The position numbers and the translations under genes were made by a program. This document shows positions 25,479 to 34,217 of a DNA stretch of 64,000 bases, piece by piece. The stretch is from an uncultured Bacteroidales bacterium. Its GTDB lineage: Bacteria; Bacteroidota; Bacteroidia; Bacteroidales; Paludibacteraceae. The stretch is from assembly GCA_900317745.1 (NCBI GenBank), contig ONHW01000013.1:1-64000 (forward strand). Reading direction: 5' to 3'. Every line of letters starts with the position of its first letter. The stretch's first letter is position 1. The notes below the pieces were generated by a model, which searched no databases, was not told the DNA's origin, and worked only from the letters and a program-made list of their open reading frames with translations.

Positions 25479-26812
25479 TCGTCAGTTCCGCTTATGCTGA
25501 ATCCAGAGAAATAGCATGAGCCGGAGAGGAGTTTAAAGGTAATGGTATGCGCACCTTGCGGGAGCATAATATCCATATTTGCTTCAGTCCATTCATCTAT
25601 ACTTCCGTTCTTCGGCATATCCAGATGAGTGAGTGTCTTGCCATCAGCCAACACTTCGCAGATCGAGTTGCTATAACCGCAATAACGCACTTCTATTGCC
25701 TTGCCGCGACTGGGAGTGGAGACAAACACATGATAAGTCAATTCCTGTCCAGCCGAGAAATTGGTAATCATCAGTCCGTCCTTTTTCGCACGGTTACGTG
25801 CTATATTATCGGTAGTAGGGCGGAGCGGCATATTACCATTCGCTACGCGCACATATTCATTTGCCAAAATAAAACGGTCTGTCTTGAGCCATGTTGTTGT
25901 ATCCATTGGAGAGAAATAGCAGTACATCTTACCCAGTTCAGTCAGTTCGGCAGGATAATCGTGGGTGAGAAGTTGCATATACGGTGGCGAATCCACTTTA
26001 TTACCAGTACGCGGTATGAACCAAGCGTAGCGCTCTACCGACGGACGAGTTTCCAAGTAGTGTAACGCTGCGCACATATAATCCATCTGCGTATTCACAC
26101 TGCCCGGTACTGGATCCCAAGCACAGAACTCTGTCAGCCAGATAGGTTTGTTGTATTTCTCAAACCGTTCAACAAATCCCTGCAATGCCGAAGCAGAAGC
26201 CATGTAGCAGTGAATTGAAATGGCATAAATGTCACTGATGGAGACGCCCGGCTGGGCGAAGAACTCGTCCAACCATTTGATGGGATCACTATAGCCGGAC
26301 AGAGTACCGTAGTTCATTGCCGGAGATACGAGTTTAAGATTCAATTCTTTTGCTAACGCCACTACAGGTGCCCAGATCTCTGCAGCTTCCGCGGGCGTCA
26401 TGCGCGCCTGGTCGGTTAGGTTGGGTTCGTTAAAGGCGAGCAGGTATTTGGTTTTGGGATGTGCGGCTACAAAAGCACGAATCTTGTCGGCATTGTAATT
26501 GCCGTTCCAGCACATCGGGCAATAATCCATTTCGTTAGCATCAAACCACGTAGCTGCATCGTCGGTAGGCGTGTTGCCCCAATTGTAATCCCAACTGATA
26601 TACGGAGAGAGCAAAGGTAAATCCGCCAGTTGGTTGAAAGAAAATGCCACACCTCGTTTAGCAGACTTTGGCATTTGTGATGCAGCCTCCGACTCGCTAA
26701 CAACAGGGGGATTCGTATCGGGATTATCCGGAACCTCACCCTGACGGCACGCTGCAGCCAGCAATATAACGGCTGCCAACATAATTGAAATAGACAAATA
26801 ATTCCCACGCAT
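25475..26812 (-). CDS. GH128-type endo-beta-1,3-glucanase lipoprotein
   Basis: 445 residues with a lipoprotein signal (ILLAAAC). The catalytic region (about 50-290) resembles the Asl1-like GH128 family: WDYNWG near the first strand, the acid/base E129 in AFNEPN and the nucleophile E228 in WLTEFCAW. GH128 enzymes cut beta-1,3-glucan in endo or exo fashion. A C-terminal beta domain of about 120 residues (310-440) looks like a CBM6-type carbohydrate-binding module. The gene is coupled by a 4-nt overlap to the downstream GH16. It lies inside an otherwise duplicated gene set, in the copy nearer to SusCD only. Confidence 0.9.
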   Translation of the reverse strand: MRGNYLSISIMLAAVILLAAACRQGEVPDNPDTNPPVVSESEAASQMPKSAKRGVAFSFNQLADLPLLSPYISWDYNWGNTPTDDAATWFDANEMDYCPMCWNGNYNADKIRAFVAAHPKTKYLLAFNEPNLTDQARMTPAEAAEIWAPVVALAKELNLKLVSPAMNYGTLSGYSDPIKWLDEFFAQPGVSISDIYAISIHCYMASASALQGFVERFEKYNKPIWLTEFCAWDPVPGSVNTQMDYMCAALHYLETRPSVERYAWFIPRTGNKVDSPPYMQLLTHDYPAELTELGKMYCYFSPMDTTTWLKTDRFILANEYVRVANGNMPLRPTTDNIARNRAKKDGLMITNFSAGQELTYHVFVSTPSRGKAIEVRYCGYSNSICEVLADGKTLTHLDMPKNGSIDEWTEANMDIMLPQGAHTITFKLLSGSCYFSGFSISGTDD

Positions 26813-26860
26813 TTTTGTTATTGTTAAACAGTAAGTATTTTTGTTTCTAACGCTGATTAA

Positions 26861-28162
26861 TTATTTCTCCTGACGCTGATATACGCGCACCCAATCTACG
26901 TACATTATTCGTTGTTGGTCAAAGATAGAGTCGTCCACCTGACCGCCCATATTTCCACCGATAGCCAGATTATAGATGATGAAGAACGGCTTGTTGAACG
27001 GCCAGTAGTCGTTGTTGTCAATCTGGTCTTCCCATACTTCGGCATACTGCACACCATCAAGTGTGAAACGAATTACATCTTTACCGTCTTTTTCCTCTTG
27101 CGCCCACTCAACACCATAGACATGAAAATCATCGGAGAGCGGATAATCGAACCACTGCGTCTTACTCCAGTTATTACCTCTTGTACCGTTTTTCATCACG
27201 GTGTGAAGTGCAAACGATGCTCGTGCGTCCATGTTACCCACATGTTCGATGATATCTATTTCGCCGCAATTAGGCCATCCGCCGCTATTACCCATCATCC
27301 AGAAGGCCGGCCACGTGCCACCACCTCCGGGGAACTTGATACGCGACTCGAACTTGCCATAGGTGAAAGTCTTCTTTCCTTTGCTCATGATGCGTGCAGA
27401 TGTATATTCGTTATTCTGATATTGCTCTTTACGTGCTTCAATCTCCAACATACCGTTTTGCACGCGTATATTCTCCGGGCGGGAAGTATAATACTGCTTC
27501 TCATTATTCCCCCATCCGCTGCCTCCGATGTTATTACTCCATGTATTCTCATCCAGCACCGTGCCGTCAAACTCATCGCTCCAAACCAATTGGTATTCTC
27601 CCCAACTATGCGCTACGGCAACGCGCGCCGTCACGCTCTCGATATTGGTAGCCAGTGTGATGACAGCATTGCCAGCCTTGGTAGCTATCAAGTGTCCACT
27701 TTGGTCAATAGTAGCCACCTCCGGATTAGAACTGCTCCATTTCAGTTCAAGATCATATGTGTTACCATAAGTAAAATCGAACGTATCGCCAGGGCGCAAA
27801 GACACCATAGGTGGCGTGATACGCAGAGAGGCACCATCCGTACCTGTGACGTACACGATAGTGGTTGCAGAAACCACTCCAGAGGTTGCAGTAATCTCTG
27901 CTTTTCCGATAGCCTTTGCCGTCACTACACCGTAATAAACAGTAGCAACCTCTTCATTTGAGCTCTTCCATTCGATATTCGTTGCCGTGCCTGAAGCTTC
28001 AATGGTCGTAATATCTCCTACCTTCAGCTGCATCGTAATCGGCTCCAGATTGAGTGTAACATTAGAAGGTTCATCCTTCTGCTTTGCACAAGCCATCACG
28101 CAAACTGATACCAACAGTATGAGCGATACCTGACAAAAGATTATTTTTATTACCCCTTTCAT
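26861..28162 (-). CDS. GH16 beta-1,3-glucanase lipoprotein with two Big2 domains
   Basis: 433 residues from the ATG at 28162, chosen because it gives a normal lipoprotein signal (VCVMAC); the longer frame to 28231 adds an unlikely leader. Two Big2-type domains (about 35-190) precede GH16 (about 190-433) with the catalytic motif EIDIIE (E301, E306) and WPAFWMMG. It is paralogous to the GH16 at 22,143 across its full length. As a lipoprotein it has no C-terminal motif. Expected role: endo-cleavage of beta-1,3-glucan at the outer surface. Confidence 0.92.
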   Translation of the reverse strand: MKGVIKIIFCQVSLILLVSVCVMACAKQKDEPSNVTLNLEPITMQLKVGDITTIEASGTATNIEWKSSNEEVATVYYGVVTAKAIGKAEITATSGVVSATTIVYVTGTDGASLRITPPMVSLRPGDTFDFTYGNTYDLELKWSSSNPEVATIDQSGHLIATKAGNAVITLATNIESVTARVAVAHSWGEYQLVWSDEFDGTVLDENTWSNNIGGSGWGNNEKQYYTSRPENIRVQNGMLEIEARKEQYQNNEYTSARIMSKGKKTFTYGKFESRIKFPGGGGTWPAFWMMGNSGGWPNCGEIDIIEHVGNMDARASFALHTVMKNGTRGNNWSKTQWFDYPLSDDFHVYGVEWAQEEKDGKDVIRFTLDGVQYAEVWEDQIDNNDYWPFNKPFFIIYNLAIGGNMGGQVDDSIFDQQRIMYVDWVRVYQRQEK

Positions 28163-28232
28163 ATATATATATCCTTTGTTACTTTGTGCAATGGGGGAAA
28201 GCCAATTCCCCCAAAGCCATAGAATCTGCATA

Positions 28233-29216
28233 TTACTCTACCTCGTAGAAGTAAACCGCATCCATGTTCAGTTCTGCACCTTGCACACCCTCAGACAATA
28301 CAACAAATACATTCACGCCAGCTGTGCAAGTAGCGGAAGCCAAGGCTGAAGCATAACTCGACATCGGTATATCAAATTCTGCCCAGGAACCATCACGTGT
28401 GAAATCCTTGTACACAGGACCATCATAAACGCTCTTCGAACCGATTACAAACTTCGTAGCCTCGCTACCAAACATATAGAAGCAGTGAGCATAGTTGTCA
28501 GTCGATTTCATAGCCAAGTGCAAGAAGAATTTATCCGGATTAGCTACAACAGCAGCACGAAGAGCCTCTGCAGCTTGCCAACCATTACCTTTTTCTGTCA
28601 GGCAGAAGCCAGCACCAGCCCAACCCAAGTTAGTAACTTTGAGAGCAGTATAACCGTCAGTATTTCCGTGGAAGTTAAGACCCTTGCCTTCGCCAGCCTC
28701 GTAAACAGAACCATTCTCCCATACATAGAGGAACTGATCAACATCGTTTGGACGGAAATCTGCTACAATCTTGCTTTTGTTTACTTGTGCATCAGCAGTT
28801 GTACCATCCAGGGCAATTGGCCATACATGTTTACCCTTCAGTTCTACAGTCTCACCTCCTTGCTGACCACCAGCATTCTTTACAAGCACAACGCAAGTCT
28901 TAACTTGACCGCCTTTGGTCTTAGCTGTGATAACGGTGTTGCCCTCCTTCTTGGCAGTTACAACAGCCTCTTTGCCGTTACCGGCTACAGACGCCACCTC
29001 AGCATCGCTGGAAGTCCATTCGGACTCAACATTTGCGTTGATTGTTTCAGTAGCGTCTACCTCTAAAGTAATAGAGGTCTTGTCCAGAACCAAAACAGAT
29101 TCCTGCGTTGGTTCATCGGGATCGTTCTTGTCGTCAGGATTTGTCTTGTTGTTGTTACAAGCAACAAAAACCAAAGTTGCAGCGCACATAAGCGCCAATT
29201 TCCAATTCGATTTCAT
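28233..29216 (-). CDS. Surface glycan-binding lipoprotein (SGBP-like) with Big2 domain
   Basis: 327 residues, first gene after SusD, the usual place of a surface glycan-binding protein. Lipobox FVAC at residue 20, an Asn/Asp-rich spacer, a Big2 domain (about 42-115), a linker (NAGGQQGG) and a C-terminal jelly-roll-like domain (about 125-327) ending MDAVYFYEVE. That ending resembles the jelly-roll modules in the giant proteins at 5,393 and 11,270 (VDNVYFYK). No enzyme motif is visible. Binding of beta-1,3-glucan is inferred. Confidence 0.78.
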   Translation of the reverse strand: MKSNWKLALMCAATLVFVACNNNKTNPDDKNDPDEPTQESVLVLDKTSITLEVDATETINANVESEWTSSDAEVASVAGNGKEAVVTAKKEGNTVITAKTKGGQVKTCVVLVKNAGGQQGGETVELKGKHVWPIALDGTTADAQVNKSKIVADFRPNDVDQFLYVWENGSVYEAGEGKGLNFHGNTDGYTALKVTNLGWAGAGFCLTEKGNGWQAAEALRAAVVANPDKFFLHLAMKSTDNYAHCFYMFGSEATKFVIGSKSVYDGPVYKDFTRDGSWAEFDIPMSSYASALASATCTAGVNVFVVLSEGVQGAELNMDAVYFYEVE

Positions 29217-29278
29217 GATTGTTTGTTTTTTAAATTGGTTAATAATAAAGGTTAACTATTGATTTTACAATCTTTTCA

Positions 29279-30904
29279 TTAATATCCGGGATTCTGTTCC
29301 ATATTGGTCGGGTTGAGTTGTCTCTCCTCCTGCGGAATCGGGAAGATCTCATGTTTGCCTGCCACGAACTCTTGGATATGATGCTGCACTTCGGCGCTCT
29401 CTTGAGCCTTGTATGCATCCATATGTGCTTTTAGACCGTTGCCTGCCACGCCTTCCCATCGCACGAGGTCAAACCAGCGATGTCCCTCCATAGCCAATTC
29501 GCAACGGCGCTCGTGGCGCAAGGCTGCATCCGTAGCAGCATCGATGTCAGCGAGTCCGGCGCGCGTACGTACCTTATTAACGTACGTTTTGGCGGTAGCT
29601 GCATCACCGGTCCCCAGACATGCCTCAGCATACATAAGCAGCACGTCAGCATAACGAATCTGACGGTTGTTGAGCGGTCCACGGGAAGCGTGCAAGCTCC
29701 ATTTGCCATAACCACCGCCTACATCGGCCGGATCACGATACATGCCGTACTTATTGTTCACCATTGTATTACCAAGGTAGTTCTCATCCGACTGCATTTG
29801 GTAGGAAGCTACCACATCCGTGCCCGGAATGAGAATAGCGACATCGCGACGCGGGTCGCCCGATTCAAACTCATCATACAGATTCTGCGTCGGATGGTCA
29901 AATCCCCAACCGCCACCAATCTCGGAGTTACGGCAACGCATCAAAATCTGCGTAAACGAGCCTGCGGTAAAGCCGAAGCCCTCACCATAATCGCCCCATG
30001 CCACTTCAGCGTACTGAATCTCAAATACGGACTCTATGCCGTTCTCTCCTGCAACGGTGAAGTTATCTTCGTAGTTAGGGCACAAGTCGTACTCGTCAGA
30101 AGTAATGATACTGTCGCCCCAGGCTTTCGCGTCTGCATAGCATGCAGATGCGCTCTTGCTCAAGCCGTAGGTCTGCCAGTAGGGCGAAGCCATGTACAGA
30201 TTGGTCTTTAGCAACATTGCTTGCGCGGCGCCTTTCGTAGCACGACCAAGGTCAGTTTCGGCATATTCGCTTTTCTTCCAAAGATTAGCATTAGCAAACT
30301 CCAAGTCTGATATAATCTGTGAGTACACAGCATCTACCGATGCACGTGGCATGCCCCAATCATCAGACGAACGCACAACCTGCAGCGATAAAGGTACCCC
30401 CGCAAATACTCGAACCAAGCGGAAATAATAGTAGGCACGTAGGTAGTGCAACTCACCCAGCAAACGATTCTTCATCGATTCAGTAAACTCATCATCAATA
30501 CCGACTTGCATCTTATCGATATACTCCAAGGCCAAATTACAACGGCCAATACCTTGGAATTGCGCACGATAGAAATCCAGCAATAAGGTGTTCTGGTCGG
30601 TAGTACGCCAGTTCTCAATGTCATAGGCATCCGCCATGTCGGTGGTAGAACCGCCGCCTTTGAGAGCGTCATCGCTGGCAACATCTCCGATAAACCATTC
30701 GCTGCAATAAGTATGGTTATATTCCCACATCAAGGGAACATAACATCCGGTCACATTCTGCACAGCCGCTGCAGTAGAAGTATAGAAATCCTCCAACAAC
30801 GTTTTCCCGGGCTCAATCTCTGTCAAATAATCTCTACAACTTGTCATGAACAAGGAGCAGAGAATAAACACGAACGATAAAAACTTTACAATATTCTTTT
30901 TCAT
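29279..30904 (-). CDS. SusD/RagB family nutrient-binding lipoprotein
   Basis: 541 residues from the ATG at 30904 (MKKNIVKFLSF), with the lipobox MTSC; the longer frame to 30922 touches the SusC stop. SusD hallmarks are a helical TPR-like core, RYADVLLMYAEA near residue 410 and an RRCELAMEGHRWFDLVRW segment near 475. It caps the SusC channel and binds the incoming glycan. The gene follows SusC directly, so the two are cotranscribed and probably translationally linked. Confidence 0.96.
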   Translation of the reverse strand: MKKNIVKFLSFVFILCSLFMTSCRDYLTEIEPGKTLLEDFYTSTAAAVQNVTGCYVPLMWEYNHTYCSEWFIGDVASDDALKGGGSTTDMADAYDIENWRTTDQNTLLLDFYRAQFQGIGRCNLALEYIDKMQVGIDDEFTESMKNRLLGELHYLRAYYYFRLVRVFAGVPLSLQVVRSSDDWGMPRASVDAVYSQIISDLEFANANLWKKSEYAETDLGRATKGAAQAMLLKTNLYMASPYWQTYGLSKSASACYADAKAWGDSIITSDEYDLCPNYEDNFTVAGENGIESVFEIQYAEVAWGDYGEGFGFTAGSFTQILMRCRNSEIGGGWGFDHPTQNLYDEFESGDPRRDVAILIPGTDVVASYQMQSDENYLGNTMVNNKYGMYRDPADVGGGYGKWSLHASRGPLNNRQIRYADVLLMYAEACLGTGDAATAKTYVNKVRTRAGLADIDAATDAALRHERRCELAMEGHRWFDLVRWEGVAGNGLKAHMDAYKAQESAEVQHHIQEFVAGKHEIFPIPQEERQLNPTNMEQNPGY

Positions 30905-30921
30905 AATCATACTCCTTTCCA

Positions 30922-33900
30922 TTAGAATGTAGCATTAAGGCCAAATGTGAACGTACGCGATTGCGGATAGTTACCGTAATCGACACCGCCGCCTACTTCA
31001 GGATCATAACCTTTGTATCCGGTAATAGTGAACAGGTTGCTTGCCGTAGCATAGAAGCGCAGACGAGAGCAATAGAACTTTTCGGTGACCTTCTTTGGCA
31101 AGGTATAACCTATTTGCAGATTCTTGAGTCGCAGATAACTGCCATCCTCAATAAATCTTGTTGAGTTCTCGGTATTGGTAGGTGAGCCCAGTGGATTAGG
31201 TATCGTACCATTGCGATTCTCCAATTCGAAATAGTTCACACCTTTTGACAACATTGCATTTTGTACGACTTCGGTGTAACCTACCCACACTTCATCTTTC
31301 ATGTAGCTCGCCAATGCATAGCCGCTACCATCGCCCTCCAGCATTTGACGTTGCGCATTATAGATACTGTTTCCTGCAACGCCTTGGAAGAACAATTGGA
31401 TATCAACTCCGTAGAAGTCGGCACCAAGATTCAAACCGTACGTCAGTTTCGGGAACGGATTGCCGATTACCATTTTATCATTCTCATCCAACTTGCCGTC
31501 ACCATTCACATCAGTGTACCGGGCGTCACCGGCGTGCACGCCAATCGTGCCCGAATCGTATGCTGTCAGCTGTGCCAATGCCTCGGCATCTGTCTGATAA
31601 ATGCTCTCGTATTTATAGCCCCAGAAGGAATTAAGTGCCAACCCCTCGTCAGTCTTGGTGCGATCTCCCCATAATGGCGAACCACCATTCAGTTTGGTTA
31701 ACTCATTGTGAATAAACGAGAGGTTACCACCAATGTTATAATGCACCTTACCAACTGTGTTGTCGTGACTCAGACTTATCTCCACTCCTTGATTCAAAAT
31801 GTTACCCACATTGCGTACAAGCGAATAGCGGTTACCCACATGCGCCGGCGCATTCACATATAGCAACGCGTCCTTTGTGTCACGGCGGAAATAGTCAATC
31901 GTACCTGCCAACTTACCGTTCCAGAAACTGAAGTCGATACCTGCATCCCATTGTTGGTTGGTTTCCCACTTACCGCTCTCATCTACAAGCGTCAGCACGG
32001 CGGCACCGTTGGTAGCGATAGCCGGATCCGCATTCTGGTTAGGTCCGAAAGGATAGCCGTAGAACACATCCCCCGATGAGCCCATTGTGTATTGGAAAGC
32101 GCTGGATGGTACGCCATCGTTACCTACCTGACCAAATCCGGCGCGAACCTTGATGTTATCCAACCATTTAAGTTCCAAATCACGCATAAACGGTTCTTCA
32201 CTTAAGCGCCATGCTATGGCGGCAGACGGGAAGAATCCCCAAGGATTCTTCGTGAACTTACTGGACGCATCAGCACGGAAGTTAACCGTAACCATATATC
32301 GGCTGTCGTAGCTATAGAACGCACGCCCCAGGAACGATAGACGACGCACGCGGCTCACATCATCTGAAGCGAACGTTTGGTCCTCTGTTGCACGATTTAA
32401 ATACCAGTTGCTCGGGATAGGATTCAATATCTGTGCACCCGAACCACCAATGCCGTAATAGTTATACTCTGACCAAGTCTGACCGGCCATCACCGAGAAA
32501 TTATGCTTGCCTATTTCACGAGCATAGGTAACCGTTGTTTCCTCCAACAAAGTTAACCCACGATTGATATTGGCATTGATATTATTCTTATCAGATGCGT
32601 TATAACTTGTATAGATATTAGGATATCCGAAGTTACGCGACCTACTTACTGCATAGTCAGCAGAGATTGACGACTTGATTGTCAAGCCTTTAACAGGCGT
32701 AATTTCAACAAACACATCACCTACTGCTCGCTCACTACGGCTATTGGGCTCATAATTAAACACCATTTGATAGGGGTTAGTCACGTTCTTGAAGTTTGAG
32801 CCTGCAGAATAATAACCACTAATGTTTTTGCCATTCTTATTCACTGAGCCTTCGGGATAATATACCGGATCCCACGGAGCCATAGCCAAGGCACCCGATA
32901 TAATAGACGCACCTGCCGAAGAACTATTGTTCATTGCAAAACGGCTGTAAGAAGTAACAATTGAGAAGTGCTCACCAATCTTCAGCCAATCGCGCACCTT
33001 ATAATCCGTATTCAAGCGCAAGGTGAATCGGTTGTAGTTACTACCGATAATCGTACCATCCTGGCTAAAGTATGATGCCGACAAGGCATAATGCCCTTTT
33101 TCACCGCCACCGTCAAAACTCAGGTTGTAATTGTGCATGAATGCGTTGGGCTTGAACACCTCATCCTGCCAGTCTGTCTCCTGTGCAGCATAGTTGAAGT
33201 TGATTGGATAATACTCGCTAATCTTGGTTATATCAGCATTACCCAACTTATACATATTCAACCACGGCGTAAAGCCATTCTGCTGATAGTAGGCTATCTC
33301 CTCTGCGCCATTACGCATTGCGCCGATGCGCAACTCAGTATCAGCAAAATCTTTTGCACCAAGCACAGACATCTTCTTCCATCTATTCTGGAATCCCCAA
33401 TATGCATCAAAATTGATGTTCATTTTGCCTTCTCCACCCGATTTGGTAGTAATCAGTATCACACCGTTGGCACCACGGCTACCATAGATGGCCGCCGCAG
33501 AGGCATCTTTTAATATCTCCATGGATTTGATATCGGTAGGTGACAGCCACTTGATATCCCCGGTTATCACACCATCCACGACATACAACGGGTCGTTACC
33601 ACCCATGGCTGAACCTATACCACGGATTCGGATAGTTGCTCCTTCACCCGGCTGACCTGAACCAGAGGTGACGGTTACACCGGCTGCACGCCCCTGTAGG
33701 GCCTGATCCAACCCTGATACCGGAGCCTTAAGCAGTTCGTCTGCCTTGACGGATGCCACTGAACCTGTCAGGTCGGACTTCTTCATTGTACCGTAACCGA
33801 TGGCCACAACCTCGTCAAGCATAACGTTGTCAGGCTGGAGAGTGATACGCATCGGGGCAGCGGTGGCTTTGACCTCCTGCGATTTATAACCCATATACGA

Positions 33901-34107
33901 CACTACCAGCACGTCACCCGCCTTGGCCTGCAACTCAAAGTTGCCATCAAAGTCGGTAATCGTACCGTTGGTCGTACCCTTTACCATGATATTTGCGCCG
34001 ATAACCGGATCGGGCTCACCTTCCGCCATTACCACACCGGTAATAACGTCGGCTGAAACCGTCACCGCGGCAAATACCATTGCACAAAACAAGAGTAGTT
34101 TTTTCAT
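30922..34107 (-). CDS. SusC/RagA family TonB-linked outer membrane transporter
   Basis: 1,061 residues. Signal peptide (1-19), a carboxypeptidase-D-like regulatory domain (21-95, ITGVVMAEGEPDPVIGANIMV), a TonB plug (105-225) with the SusC signatures VVAIGYGTMKKSDLTGSV and LKDASAAAIYGSRGANGVI, and a C-terminal beta-barrel ending in FGLNATF. There is no STN domain, so it does not signal to an anti-sigma factor; control must come from the Y_Y_Y regulator at the head of the locus or elsewhere. It imports oligoglucosides with SusD. Its own promoter is seen upstream. Confidence 0.97.
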   Translation of the reverse strand: MKKLLLFCAMVFAAVTVSADVITGVVMAEGEPDPVIGANIMVKGTTNGTITDFDGNFELQAKAGDVLVVSYMGYKSQEVKATAAPMRITLQPDNVMLDEVVAIGYGTMKKSDLTGSVASVKADELLKAPVSGLDQALQGRAAGVTVTSGSGQPGEGATIRIRGIGSAMGGNDPLYVVDGVITGDIKWLSPTDIKSMEILKDASAAAIYGSRGANGVILITTKSGGEGKMNINFDAYWGFQNRWKKMSVLGAKDFADTELRIGAMRNGAEEIAYYQQNGFTPWLNMYKLGNADITKISEYYPINFNYAAQETDWQDEVFKPNAFMHNYNLSFDGGGEKGHYALSASYFSQDGTIIGSNYNRFTLRLNTDYKVRDWLKIGEHFSIVTSYSRFAMNNSSSAGASIISGALAMAPWDPVYYPEGSVNKNGKNISGYYSAGSNFKNVTNPYQMVFNYEPNSRSERAVGDVFVEITPVKGLTIKSSISADYAVSRSRNFGYPNIYTSYNASDKNNINANINRGLTLLEETTVTYAREIGKHNFSVMAGQTWSEYNYYGIGGSGAQILNPIPSNWYLNRATEDQTFASDDVSRVRRLSFLGRAFYSYDSRYMVTVNFRADASSKFTKNPWGFFPSAAIAWRLSEEPFMRDLELKWLDNIKVRAGFGQVGNDGVPSSAFQYTMGSSGDVFYGYPFGPNQNADPAIATNGAAVLTLVDESGKWETNQQWDAGIDFSFWNGKLAGTIDYFRRDTKDALLYVNAPAHVGNRYSLVRNVGNILNQGVEISLSHDNTVGKVHYNIGGNLSFIHNELTKLNGGSPLWGDRTKTDEGLALNSFWGYKYESIYQTDAEALAQLTAYDSGTIGVHAGDARYTDVNGDGKLDENDKMVIGNPFPKLTYGLNLGADFYGVDIQLFFQGVAGNSIYNAQRQMLEGDGSGYALASYMKDEVWVGYTEVVQNAMLSKGVNYFELENRNGTIPNPLGSPTNTENSTRFIEDGSYLRLKNLQIGYTLPKKVTEKFYCSRLRFYATASNLFTITGYKGYDPEVGGGVDYGNYPQSRTFTFGLNATF

Positions 34108-34146
34108 GTAAATTATGTTTTTGTGTTCGTGTATCAGATTTTTCTA

Positions 34147-34178
34147 CAAAGTTACGAAACATTTCGAAATTTTGCAAA
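34147..34178 (-). promoter_or_regulatory. Promoter of the SusC operon
   Basis: On the minus strand TTTG (34178-34175) and TAACTTTG (34154-34147) are 20 bp apart. Transcription would start near 34140, about 33 nt before the SusC ATG. Confidence 0.85.
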
Positions 34179-34217
34179 CAAATCGTCACCTTTTCTCGAA
34201 TTATTTTCGTTTTTTAA

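Noticed and set aside
30904-30922. SusD start at 30922 or 30910
   Set aside because: The ATG at 30904 (MKKNIVKF) gives the standard lipoprotein signal; the earlier codons only add residues before it.
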